A stretch of 64,000 nt of DNA from Qipengyuania gelatinilytica (GTDB lineage Bacteria; Pseudomonadota; Alphaproteobacteria; Sphingomonadales; Sphingomonadaceae), in the NCBI RefSeq assembly GCF_019711315.1, contig NZ_CP081294.1:620001-684000 (forward strand), written 5' to 3'. Within the stretch, counting starts at the first letter, position 1; each line of letters opens with the position of its first letter. Made by a program: the position numbers and the translations under genes. The notes below the pieces were generated by a model. That model did no database searches, had not been told where the DNA came from, and saw only the letters and a list, made by a program, of their open reading frames with translations. This document shows, piece after piece, positions 17,737 through 26,170 of this stretch.

Positions 17737-20052
17737 ATGTCCCAATACCTTGCTCCACAAACCGCTTCCGGAAATACGGCAGTCGATCACCGCTATGCGA
17801 GTGCCATAAGCCACGAAGGCTCGCATGCCCCGCAGGTCATGTCCTTGCGCGACATGCTGCGCCTGCTGGAGCGTCACAAGCTGCTGATTATCGCGATCGT
17901 CGGGCTGACCACACTTGCCGTGGCCGCCCAGCAGCTGCTGGCGCCAAGCCAGTACCGCTCGGTGGCACAGGTACAGGTCGAACTGGTTGACGAGGTGGGG
18001 ACCAACCAGGCCGATGTGAATTCGCGTAACGAGCAGCGCGTGGCCAATGCGGTGCGCCTTTATCGGTCGCGTGCTTCAGCCGAGCGGGTGATCGACGATC
18101 TGTCGCTCCTCGAAGACGAGGCATTCCTGAACGAACTCGGCAGCCTGCCCGAGGGCCGCACTGCCCAGATGCAGGCTGCGACGAACCTGCTGCTGTCGAT
18201 GATGTCGGTTGCGAGCGAGCCGGGGTCCGACCTGATACAGGTCGCTGTAACGACCCGCTATCCTGCGCTCTCGGCCCGTATCGCCAACCAGTTTCCGGAA
18301 TCGGTCCGTGACGTGCGCAATTCGCACAGCAACCAGCGCCGGGAGGAATTGCTCGCATCGCTGAAGTCGGAACAGGCCAGCCGCGCGGCAGACGCAGAAA
18401 ACGCGGCGCGTGAGCTATCCGATTTCCGCGCGCGCACGGGCATGCTTGTCGGAGCCGGTAGCCAGGAAGACCTCCAACAGATCAACCGCATCGCTGTCGA
18501 AGCAGCATCGGCGAGCGCCTCCAGCAGCGGTTCTGCCTCGCGCAGTGCCGGTATCTCGAATGCCGCACGCCTTCGCAGCACTGCACAGGCGACCTCGGCA
18601 GCGGTCCAGCAGCTCGAACGCCAGCAATCCGAGCTGATTGCCGAACAGGCTCGCCTCGGTGCGACTTATGGTCCCAATCACCCCGACGTACAGCGCGTCA
18701 ATTCGCAGCTTTCATCGGTCAATAGCGCCCTGACAGGCGAGCAGGCCCGTGCCCGCGCGGCTGCAAACGAGGTTGCATCTGCCGATGCCGCCCGCATGAC
18801 CGCCCTGGCCCGGAGCGATGCCGCGATGGACGCTGCTCGCGCCTCGCGTCTCCAGGGTACGCTCGCCTCGATGACGGCGAAGGCCTACCAGAACAATGCG
18901 AACATGGCCGAGCTTTCGCAATTGGAGCGTGCCAGCGTGCTGGCCGATACCGCCTATGCCAAGATCGCGGATCGCATCGAGCAGATCGAAGCACAGATGC
19001 AGCTCCAGGGGGTCAATACCCTCGTCGTGTCGCCGGCCGTCCCCGATTTCGATCGCATTTCGCCCGAACCGCTAAAGATGATCCTGCTTGCCATTTTGGG
19101 ATCGGGTGTGATCGCCATGCTGATCGCCTTCGCGCGCGACCTTATCGACGACCGGCTGCGCACCGCCGCGCAAATCCGCAGGTTCGTGAACGTGCCGACC
19201 CTCGGCATGCTGCCGACGATCCAGAGCGGCGTATCCGACAAGATCGACGAGAACCTGGTATTGCGAAACCCGCAGTCGCTTTATGGCGAAGCGGCAAGGT
19301 CGGCCTATGCCGAATTGAAGGCGCTCTCGCCGAATTCCGATTCCCAGTCTGTCCTCATCACATCGCCCCTGCCCGGCGATGGCAAATCCACCGTGTCGCT
19401 CACCATGGCGGCAGCGGCGGTCAGCATGGGGCAGACGGCAGTCGTGGTCGACCTCGACCTTCGCCGCCACGGCCTGTTGCAGACGCTGCAGAACGAGCTC
19501 GACACGCCGGACATCGTCGATGTGATCACCGGCCGCGCCGACCTCGATGCGCTGCTGTCCAATCCCGCGCCCGACATGATCGAATGGCATCGCAAGGGCG
19601 ACGAGAGCGAGGAAGAGAAACCCCGGATCGTCCTGCTCAGCGCAAACCGTCCCGTGAGCGATCCTGCTTCGATCCTGACCAGCTATCGCCTGACCATGCT
19701 GATCGAGAAGCTCAGCCAGATGTTCGACAAGGTCATCATCAATGCGCCCGCAGCGCTCGCCGTCCGCGATGCGCGCGCGATGTGCGATTACACGGACAAC
19801 ACGGTGGTCGTCGCCCACTGGGGCCAGACAACGGTCGACCAGATGAAGGCGACGCTCGAGCTCTTGGGGGATCAGGTCAACGGCGTGGTCTACAACCATG
19901 TCGACTATGCCGAACACGCCCGCCGCAAGTACGGGGACTCGGTCCAGTTCTACATGGAGGCATCGGAGTATTACGTCGACGACGTGCCCGAAAAGATCAG
20001 CTTCCTCGACCAGGTGCGCAGGGTCTTCAGGCGCACCCCGCGCGCAGCCTGA
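17737..20052 (+). CDS. Wzc-like chain-length regulator / BY-type tyrosine autokinase
   Basis: 771-residue inner-membrane protein. A Wzz domain lies between TM1 (about 48-70) and TM2 (about 446-468), with a long coiled coil (about 200-425). A cytosolic kinase domain follows, with Walker A SPLPGDGKST (543-552) and Walker A' VVVDLDLRR (D572, D574). The Walker B position reads KVIINAP, so N669 replaces the usual aspartate. The tail has a tyrosine cluster (Y732, Y739, Y745, Y746) for autophosphorylation. Known: cyclic phosphorylation of Wzc-type proteins controls EPS polymer length and export. ATG 17737 is preferred; GTG 17677 is an in-frame alternative. In gellan clusters these two parts are separate genes, whereas here they are fused. 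Confidence 0.9.
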   Translation: MSQYLAPQTASGNTAVDHRYASAISHEGSHAPQVMSLRDMLRLLERHKLLIIAIVGLTTLAVAAQQLLAPSQYRSVAQVQVELVDEVGTNQADVNSRNEQRVANAVRLYRSRASAERVIDDLSLLEDEAFLNELGSLPEGRTAQMQAATNLLLSMMSVASEPGSDLIQVAVTTRYPALSARIANQFPESVRDVRNSHSNQRREELLASLKSEQASRAADAENAARELSDFRARTGMLVGAGSQEDLQQINRIAVEAASASASSSGSASRSAGISNAARLRSTAQATSAAVQQLERQQSELIAEQARLGATYGPNHPDVQRVNSQLSSVNSALTGEQARARAAANEVASADAARMTALARSDAAMDAARASRLQGTLASMTAKAYQNNANMAELSQLERASVLADTAYAKIADRIEQIEAQMQLQGVNTLVVSPAVPDFDRISPEPLKMILLAILGSGVIAMLIAFARDLIDDRLRTAAQIRRFVNVPTLGMLPTIQSGVSDKIDENLVLRNPQSLYGEAARSAYAELKALSPNSDSQSVLITSPLPGDGKSTVSLTMAAAAVSMGQTAVVVDLDLRRHGLLQTLQNELDTPDIVDVITGRADLDALLSNPAPDMIEWHRKGDESEEEKPRIVLLSANRPVSDPASILTSYRLTMLIEKLSQMFDKVIINAPAALAVRDARAMCDYTDNTVVVAHWGQTTVDQMKATLELLGDQVNGVVYNHVDYAEHARRKYGDSVQFYMEASEYYVDDVPEKISFLDQVRRVFRRTPRAA

Positions 20053-20064
20053 CCTGCCGGCCGG

Positions 20065-20643
20065 ATGCAGCGCCTACTGGCCATAATCCTGCTGGTGGGA
20101 CTGTCCCCGCTGCTGGGGATTCTGGGTCTTATCACCCGCATGAGCCAAGGCTCGCCCGTCCTTTTCAGGCAACTGCGTTCGGGACGCGGCGGGAAGCCTT
20201 TCCGCATCGCGAAATTCCGTTCGATGACCGACAGGCGCGATGCAAACGGCGAATTGCTGCCTGACGACGAGCGGGTCACCGCATGGGGCAGGTTCCTGCG
20301 CCGCTCGCGGCTGGATGAACTGCCCGGCCTCTGGTCGATCGCACGGGGCGACATGGCATTCGTCGGCCCCAGACCGCTTCTTCCCGAGACGATCGCTTCA
20401 CTGGGAGAACGGGGGAAGCAACGGGGCAAGGTCCGGCCCGGCCTGACAGGCTGGGCGCAGGTGAACGGCAACACCTTGCTCAGCCTCGACGAAAAAATCG
20501 CTCTCGACCTGGACTACGTCAGCAACCCGAGCCTCGGTCGGGATCTGGTCATCATAACGCGGACGTTCTGGGTGATGATCGGGGGCGAGCGCCGTACTTC
20601 GGCGGCAGGCAGGGCCAAGCCCGACCTTTCGCAGCATCGCTGA
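20065..20643 (+). CDS. Small polyprenyl-phosphate sugar-1-phosphate transferase (PglC/WbaP catalytic type)
   Basis: 192-residue monotopic phosphoglycosyltransferase. One N-terminal membrane helix (about 3-24) is followed by KFRSMTD, LDELPGLW with the catalytic Asp-Glu dyad D84-E85, GDMAFVGPRPLLPE and RPGLTGWAQVNG. Known: these enzymes start repeat-unit synthesis by moving a sugar phosphate from UDP-sugar to undecaprenyl phosphate. It lacks the large N-terminal region of WbaP, so it matches the PglC-like minimal form. It lies 12 bp after the kinase gene and probably shares its transcript. It is a likely initiating transferase for the locus; the donor is unknown. Confidence 0.9.
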   Translation: MQRLLAIILLVGLSPLLGILGLITRMSQGSPVLFRQLRSGRGGKPFRIAKFRSMTDRRDANGELLPDDERVTAWGRFLRRSRLDELPGLWSIARGDMAFVGPRPLLPETIASLGERGKQRGKVRPGLTGWAQVNGNTLLSLDEKIALDLDYVSNPSLGRDLVIITRTFWVMIGGERRTSAAGRAKPDLSQHR

Positions 20644-20647
20644 AACC

Positions 20648-21319
20648 TCAGGCGGGCTTCAGTCCCTTCAAATCCGTCAGCGAAAGCCGCGGCGCGTGAT
20701 CGTCGCTCGGCGGGGGCTTGTTGTGTATGCGACCGGGTCGGAATAACTGGATCGTCAGCCACCCCATCTGGTTGGGCGCAAGGAAGTCCTTGGTCGCATT
20801 GTCGGCAATGTAGACGTGCTCTTCGGGAGAGTGGCCGCTGCGTTCCTGTATCTCGGCGAACGCGCGTGGATGCGGCTTGCCGAAATCCCCTTCCCACTGG
20901 CCCGTCAGGATGCAGTGATCGAACCTATCCTTCAGTCCGAGAACCTCAAGCTTCCTCGCCTGCATGTCAGCCGGCCCATCGCTGATCAGGCCGATCCGCC
21001 GCTCTGAAAACCTCTCGAGGAAACCGGCCACGTCGTCGCATAGCGCGATGTCGGGGTCATGCGTGCGATAGATGCGCACGAGCTCGGGCATATCGCGATC
21101 TTCCGGCGCAACGCCGCAATAATCGAGCGCCCTGTCGAAGATGTCGCCGCGATGGCCGATGGCGAGCAGTTCATAGCAGACAGTCGCAAAGCGCTCGCTA
21201 TTCAGGAGGTGCGATAGCGAGCGCCCGACCGCAGCGTAACCGCTGCGAGCAAAATCGCGCTCAAGATAGAGCGTGTCGTCGAGATCGAGCACAACCGTCC
21301 GCGCAGTCAGCTCGATCAA
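20648..21319 (-). CDS. HAD-superfamily hydrolase
   Basis: 223-residue phosphatase-like protein with VLDLDDTLY (D12 nucleophile, D14 acid/base). Motif II is LISDGP, and the C-terminal motif is KPHPRAF with AYIADN-like VYIADNATKDF carrying the Mg-binding aspartates. A cap insertion lies between motifs I and II. Start codon TTG overlaps the ATP-grasp stop (TTGA). Inferred: it dephosphorylates a small metabolite made or used by the adjacent ATP-grasp enzyme. The substrate is unknown. It is convergent with the sugar transferase gene, only 4 bp away. Confidence 0.8.
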   Translation of the reverse strand: MIELTARTVVLDLDDTLYLERDFARSGYAAVGRSLSHLLNSERFATVCYELLAIGHRGDIFDRALDYCGVAPEDRDMPELVRIYRTHDPDIALCDDVAGFLERFSERRIGLISDGPADMQARKLEVLGLKDRFDHCILTGQWEGDFGKPHPRAFAEIQERSGHSPEEHVYIADNATKDFLAPNQMGWLTIQLFRPGRIHNKPPPSDDHAPRLSLTDLKGLKPA

Positions 21320-22284
21320 ACGAATACCGCCCCGTCATAGCGCAGCATTGTGGCGCCATCTTGCCAGACATTGCTGGCGCATTCCGAACGGCCATTTGCA
21401 AGCGCCAGGACGCTTTCGGCGAAACGTCCGCCCGCATGGTCCGCCAGGGGATACCCCCCACCGAAGCGGGCGTTGATTTCGAACACGCGCATGCCGAAAC
21501 GCGCATCGTCGATCAGCTGGAAGCAGGAGACTCCCCTGAGCCCCGGCAGCGCCTCTACGATACTTTCGGCGATCTTCCCGATATCGGGGCATCTGGTGGT
21601 GCGCCCCTTTTCGACCTCGCCAGCCCGGACCGACAGGCGGACATGCGGGATGACGGAGGCAAGCCGTCCGTGGGCATCGATGTAGATATTGACCGTATAT
21701 TCCTCGCCATCGAGCAGGTCCTGCAGGATCATCGGCTCGTCATAATGCGGCAGCAGTTCTTCGGGCGAAGCGATCTCTCCGATCCCCCTGCTCGCGCTAC
21801 CACCCGATGGCTTGATGAAGGACGGCCAGCGCCAGGATGCCGGATCGGCGCGCACTTCGTCTGCCGTGGCGGTCTTCGGGACAGGCACGCCGGCTTGCGC
21901 CAGCCTCGCGGCCGTCAGTGCCTTATCGCGCACGATCTCGATCGTCTCGGGCGAACTGACATGGACCATGGTTCCGATCGCAGCGAAACGGTCCTTTGCC
22001 AACGCCAGCGGGTGCAGTTCCGGATCGATTGTCGGGACGAGGAGCCTGATCCCCTTCGCCTCGCAATATTCGATAAGGCGTTCGACATATCCATCGTCGG
22101 TGCAGCGCGGTACGGCGAAACGCGCATCGGCATCGCGGCAGGCTGCGCTCAGGTCCGGTTGCAAGTCGCAGGCATGCACTTCCAGCTCAAGACCGAGCTT
22201 TCCTGCCGCCGCGCGAAAGCAGCGGATGAGTTCGACCCTTCGCCCGGCCGAGGTGAAGAGAATGGGAAAGCCTTCAGCGCTCAT
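21316..22284 (-). CDS. ATP-grasp protein, carbamoyl-phosphate-synthase-like
   Basis: 322-residue ATP-grasp ligase. The N-terminal FPILFTSAGRRVELIRCF is a pre-ATP-grasp strand. SFIKPSGGSASRGI is the ATP-binding loop, and FEINARFGGGYPLAD carries the Mg-binding Glu and Asn. The frame continues upstream to 22371, but ATG 22284 overlaps the glycosyltransferase stop (ATGA) and removes an arginine-rich non-homologous stretch. Known: the family joins a carboxylate to an amine or thiol using ATP. Inferred: with the coupled HAD protein it may attach an amino-acid-type substituent to a sugar. No known pairing is recognised with certainty. Confidence 0.75.
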   Translation of the reverse strand: MSAEGFPILFTSAGRRVELIRCFRAAAGKLGLELEVHACDLQPDLSAACRDADARFAVPRCTDDGYVERLIEYCEAKGIRLLVPTIDPELHPLALAKDRFAAIGTMVHVSSPETIEIVRDKALTAARLAQAGVPVPKTATADEVRADPASWRWPSFIKPSGGSASRGIGEIASPEELLPHYDEPMILQDLLDGEEYTVNIYIDAHGRLASVIPHVRLSVRAGEVEKGRTTRCPDIGKIAESIVEALPGLRGVSCFQLIDDARFGMRVFEINARFGGGYPLADHAGGRFAESVLALANGRSECASNVWQDGATMLRYDGAVFV

Positions 22285-23459
22285 CCTTCCGCCATCGCCT
22301 CCCGCCGCCGGGTCCCGGCCGGTGCGCCAACACCTTTGCGGCGGGCAAAATGGTCGAGCAACTCGTCCCATTGCGGAAAGATCTTCTCGGGCGCGAAGGC
22401 CCGGGCAGCTTCCTGAGCGGCTTCACCCAGCTGGCGACGTTGTTCGGGATCCTTGACCAGCCGCTCCATCGCGGCGGCCAGTTGCCCGACCTGCTCGGCC
22501 GGCACCAGCAAGCCGCTCGCCTGGTTGTGAAGCATCTCTTCCGGCCCAAAATCGCATTGCGTGGCGATCACCGGCAGGCCTGCCGCCATGGCCTCACCAA
22601 GGACGTTGGGAAAACCTTCGTAGCGGGAGGACAGGACGAAAAGCTCGGTTTCCGAGAGCCATGCACCGGGAACCTCGCTCGTCCCGCGCAAGGTTACGCT
22701 GGCTTGCAAACCACGCTCGACGATCAGGGCCTGGAGGTTCCCCTGTTCATCTCCGCTACCCCAGATATCGAGATGCCATTCCGGGTGGCGCGGTGCGATC
22801 CGGGCAAAGGCCTTTACGAGTAGGTCGAAGCCTTTCTGCCGATCGAGCCTGCCGACGCCGGCAATCCTTCGTGTTTCGCGCCCCGCCTCAAATACCGGGG
22901 GCGAAACGGGATTGTTGATCACCACCAGTCGATCCCTCAGGCCGACCGGGAAGCACCGCTTCACACCCCTGGTCTGGCACACGATCGCATCGGCACGACG
23001 GTAGGCGCGGCGAAGCAACCGGTTCCACAGGGGATGTGCGCCCTGTACCTCGGGATTGTTACGCTCGCAGGCGACCCAGCCGTGATCCAACCCTGCACCG
23101 GCAAGTCCGGCAATCAAATTGTTCTTCGTGAGGAATGACAGCAATACGTCGGGCCGTAGCTGCACGAGGGCCTTCCTGAGACGCCAGATCTTGCGCAGGA
23201 CGGAGGTTACGCCGCCGCCATTGCAGTTCAGCCGAACAAGCTCCACGCCAGCGGGTATCGAGTGATAGATGGGGTCATCCGGCGCATCGAAACTGATGAC
23301 GGTCACCCGGCGTCCGGCGCCATGCCAATGGTCGCACAGCTGGCCGATAACACGCTCGGCACCCCCTGCGCCAAGAGCAGTGATCAAGATTGCAATATGC
23401 TGCGCCACGCCTGAAGTCTTCGCTCTCCGCCGCTCGGGAACCCCTGAACTAGCACACAT
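22281..23459 (-). CDS. GT4-family glycosyltransferase
   Basis: 392-residue GT-B protein with the acceptor loop ITALGAGGAERVIG, GVGRLDRQKGFDLLVKAF and RYEGFPNVLGEAMAAGLPVIA (EX7E). It is the first gene of a three-gene minus-strand operon with the ATP-grasp and HAD genes. The start is uncertain: ATG 23459 lacks a clear Shine-Dalgarno sequence, and GTG near 23408 (VAQHIAIL) begins right at the family N-terminus. It adds a sugar of the EPS repeat unit. Donor and acceptor are not readable. Confidence 0.85.
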   Translation of the reverse strand: MCASSGVPERRRAKTSGVAQHIAILITALGAGGAERVIGQLCDHWHGAGRRVTVISFDAPDDPIYHSIPAGVELVRLNCNGGGVTSVLRKIWRLRKALVQLRPDVLLSFLTKNNLIAGLAGAGLDHGWVACERNNPEVQGAHPLWNRLLRRAYRRADAIVCQTRGVKRCFPVGLRDRLVVINNPVSPPVFEAGRETRRIAGVGRLDRQKGFDLLVKAFARIAPRHPEWHLDIWGSGDEQGNLQALIVERGLQASVTLRGTSEVPGAWLSETELFVLSSRYEGFPNVLGEAMAAGLPVIATQCDFGPEEMLHNQASGLLVPAEQVGQLAAAMERLVKDPEQRRQLGEAAQEAARAFAPEKIFPQWDELLDHFARRKGVGAPAGTRRREAMAEG

Positions 23460-23608
23460 GATCGGGCGGTTGAGGTGGGCAAACGGTCTAACCCCTTATG
23501 CCCTGCCCCTCTTCGCCAACCTCCGGCAGACAGGCACTTTGCCGTCCTAAAGGGGTAGCCCGTCTTTGCGCTCGTCATGGCGGGCGCTTGGGACCATCCT
23601 GACAGGAG

Positions 23609-25192
23609 ATGCATAGACCGGTCGAAACAGGGACGATGGCGATCCAGGAGCCAATCGAAGGTACAAGCAGCAGGCTGCGCCTCGCCGGTTTTGCCGTGCT
23701 TGGCCTTGTGCTGGCGGGTCTTGCAGGCCGCATCCTGTCCTACCCGCTCAACCGCGACGAGAACCTGTTCGTCACGGTCGCAGCCAATATCGGCAATGGC
23801 GATATCTATCGCGACCTGGGCTACAACCACCTGCCGAACCTGCCCTATCTTCTCGGGCTGGTTTACGAGATCGTCGGGACCTCGAACCCGCTCCTTTCCG
23901 CGCGCGTGCTGCTGGTCGGATTCTGGCTTCTCGCGATCGCATCGATCTGGAAGCTGTCGCGGCAACTGTCTTCCGGAACCACGGCATTTCTTGCCGCTTC
24001 GTTCGTCCTGCTCTGCAACACGATGCTGCTGACCGGTGCGGGCGCGCTGGCGACCAACAATTTCATCCCGGTCGCGCTCGTCTTTCCGGCATTCGCCTTG
24101 CTGGCCTCCGGGATCGAGCGGAAAAGTCTCTCGACCACCCGCCTGTTTCTCGCCGGACTGATCGCTTCGTTCGCCATCGGGTTCAAAGCGAATTACATTT
24201 TCATCGCTCCGTTTTTTGCGCTGGCGATCTTGATCGCGCCGAGTGTCCATTCCCTGAAGGACAAACTGGTCCGCGGCTTATTGCCCCTGGCAGCCGGGGG
24301 CATCATCGCAGGCCTGCCCACGCTCGCCCACATGCTGTCCGATCCCGAGGCATTCTTCGCGCATACCCTCAGTTATTTCATGGAATTGCACCCGGTCTAC
24401 TGGGCCGATGCAGACCTGCCGAAAGCCGTGGGCATCAAGGACAAGATCCTGCTGGCCGAGCGTATGTGGCTGGGCAATACGAGCCTGCTTGCGCTTGTCA
24501 TGGTCGGCACCATGGCAGCTCTCGCCACCGTCACGAAAGGCCTGCGCGCGTTGACCGACTGGAAAGTGCTCGTGGTAGCCGGAATGGCGCTGTGCGGTTT
24601 CGTGGTGTCCTTCGTCCCGACCCCCTCATTCGATCACTATTACGTCCCGCCGCTCCCCTTCCTTGTCTTGCTGATCCTCATCCTCGCCGGAAAAATCGCG
24701 GGCGAGCACCGCAGGGCCGTGACGATGCTCATGGCAATTGCAGCGGTTCTGAGCGTACTCAACGCCGCGCCCAGGCTGGCAGGCGGGCTCGCCAGCTTTG
24801 CCTCCACGGGGTCCTGGGACACGCTCCGGCTCGCTCGCGATGTCCAGGGTGCAGGAGCCAACGCAGGGCTGGACCAGGGCGAAAGGATCGCAACGCTATC
24901 ACCCCTCCTCGCGCTGGAAGGCGGCTACTCGATCTATCCTGAGTTCGCGGCGGGCCAGTTCGTCTACCGTGTCGCGCCCTACATGACGGATAAGGATCGC
25001 AAGCTTTACCGCACCACCTCGCCCGCCGAATTGAACCGCTTCCTCGATGCGCAGCAGCCCAAGGCAATTCTGGTCAATCGGGATGAGGAAATGGAGGCCG
25101 ATCTGGCCGAATATGCCCGCCTGCGCGGCTATCAGCCGGTCGGTGGCCCGGATTCCGGCAATTCCTTCGATCTCTACGTCGCCGGGCGCTGA
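23609..25192 (+). CDS. GT-C/GT39-like polytopic membrane protein
   Basis: 527-residue membrane protein with about 10-11 helices and an early periplasmic loop NRDENLFVTVAANI. That loop matches the acidic (D-E) first-loop signature of dolichyl-phosphate-mannose-type GT-C enzymes. A soluble C-terminal part of about 115 residues follows. Known: GT-C proteins transfer sugars from polyprenyl-phosphate donors on the periplasmic side. The GT2 and GtrA genes at 30750 and 32121 could supply such a donor. Two starts are possible: ATG 23609 (AGGAG directly adjacent) and ATG 23636. The activity is inferred from topology and motif only. Confidence 0.6.
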   Translation: MHRPVETGTMAIQEPIEGTSSRLRLAGFAVLGLVLAGLAGRILSYPLNRDENLFVTVAANIGNGDIYRDLGYNHLPNLPYLLGLVYEIVGTSNPLLSARVLLVGFWLLAIASIWKLSRQLSSGTTAFLAASFVLLCNTMLLTGAGALATNNFIPVALVFPAFALLASGIERKSLSTTRLFLAGLIASFAIGFKANYIFIAPFFALAILIAPSVHSLKDKLVRGLLPLAAGGIIAGLPTLAHMLSDPEAFFAHTLSYFMELHPVYWADADLPKAVGIKDKILLAERMWLGNTSLLALVMVGTMAALATVTKGLRALTDWKVLVVAGMALCGFVVSFVPTPSFDHYYVPPLPFLVLLILILAGKIAGEHRRAVTMLMAIAAVLSVLNAAPRLAGGLASFASTGSWDTLRLARDVQGAGANAGLDQGERIATLSPLLALEGGYSIYPEFAAGQFVYRVAPYMTDKDRKLYRTTSPAELNRFLDAQQPKAILVNRDEEMEADLAEYARLRGYQPVGGPDSGNSFDLYVAGR

Positions 25193-25285
25193 CCCTTTCG
25201 TATGGTGCTAGCCCCTTGGGAGGGGCGCTGGCTAAACCTGCCTAACCCCGATGCCCATTTCGGCAAAACCCGCGGTTTCCGTAGA

Positions 25286-25333
25286 CTTCAACCACGGCGG
25301 GGGCCTTCAAACGGCTCCCGCCACCGTTGAAGG
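25286..25333 (+). promoter_or_regulatory. Leader with competing hairpins upstream of rfbF
   Basis: CCTTCAAACGG (25304-25314) pairs with CCGTTGAAGG (25324-25333) with one bulge, just ahead of the rfbF Shine-Dalgarno sequence GAAAGG. The upstream arm CTTCAAC...GGCGGG (25286-25301) can instead pair with CCCGCC...GTTGAAG (25317-25332). The two structures exclude each other, so the leader could act as an attenuator-like or translation-control element. No known riboswitch class is recognised. Confidence 0.35.
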
Positions 25334-25348
25334 CGAAAGGAAACTGAG

Positions 25349-26170
25349 ATGAAGGTGGTTCTACTGGCAGGGGGACTCGGATCCCGACTTGCGGAAGAAA
25401 CCGTCCGTATTCCCAAGCCCATGGTCGAGGTCGCCGGTCGTCCCATCATGCTGCATGTGATGGATATCTACGACCACTTCGGCTTCAGCGATTTCATCAT
25501 CGCCTGCGGATACAAGGCGATCTCGATCAAGAGTTTCTTCCAGGACCTGCACCTGATGACCAACGACTTCACGGTCGGCATCGGGAACGGCAAGATGGAT
25601 CTCAAGCCCACGTCCAAGGTCGACTGGAAGGTTTCGGTCGTCGATACGGGCCTTTCGACCATGACCGGCGGACGCCTGCGGCGCCTGCGCGACTGGATCG
25701 GCGACGAACCCTTCATGGTCACCTACTCCGACGGGGTGGGCAATATCGACATCGGCAAGCTGGTCGAGTTCCACAAGTCGCACGGCAAGCTGGCTACGGT
25801 CACCGCCGTCCAGCCGCCCGCACGCTTCGGCAACCTCGAGCTCGACGGCGATCAGGTCTCTGAATTCACCGAGAAGGTGCGCAAGCATGAAACATGGATC
25901 AACGGCGGCTTCTTCGTCTTCGAGCCCGGCGTGCTCGATTACCTGACCGGTGACGACGAGCCGCTCGAGCAGGCCCCGCTGACCAAGATCGCCCGCGACG
26001 GCGAGCTGATGGCCTACAAGCACAAGGGCTTCTGGCACCCGATGGACACCGTCCGCGACCGCGATACGCTCAACAAATATGCCGCGAGCGACAATCCGCC
26101 CTGGCTCGATTTCGAAAACGGCAAGCCCGTCCTATCCACCGATTCCCAGGTGCAGCTGGTCAATGCCTGA
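25349..26170 (+). CDS. rfbF: Glucose-1-phosphate cytidylyltransferase
   Basis: 273-residue nucleotidyltransferase making CDP-glucose from CTP and glucose-1-phosphate, the entry step to CDP-linked dideoxysugars. Seen: LAGGLGSRLAEETVRIPKPM (GxGxRL signature with the KP lysine), YSDGVGNIDI with the metal-binding Asp, NGGFFVFEPGVLDY and GFWHPMDTVRD. These match RfbF/DdhA rather than RmlA. The length is close to that of known RfbF (about 257 aa). It starts at ATG 25349 after GAAAGGAAACTGAG. It overlaps rfbG by 8 bp and leads a five-gene sugar operon plus a GT2 gene. Confidence 0.93.
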   Translation: MKVVLLAGGLGSRLAEETVRIPKPMVEVAGRPIMLHVMDIYDHFGFSDFIIACGYKAISIKSFFQDLHLMTNDFTVGIGNGKMDLKPTSKVDWKVSVVDTGLSTMTGGRLRRLRDWIGDEPFMVTYSDGVGNIDIGKLVEFHKSHGKLATVTAVQPPARFGNLELDGDQVSEFTEKVRKHETWINGGFFVFEPGVLDYLTGDDEPLEQAPLTKIARDGELMAYKHKGFWHPMDTVRDRDTLNKYAASDNPPWLDFENGKPVLSTDSQVQLVNA

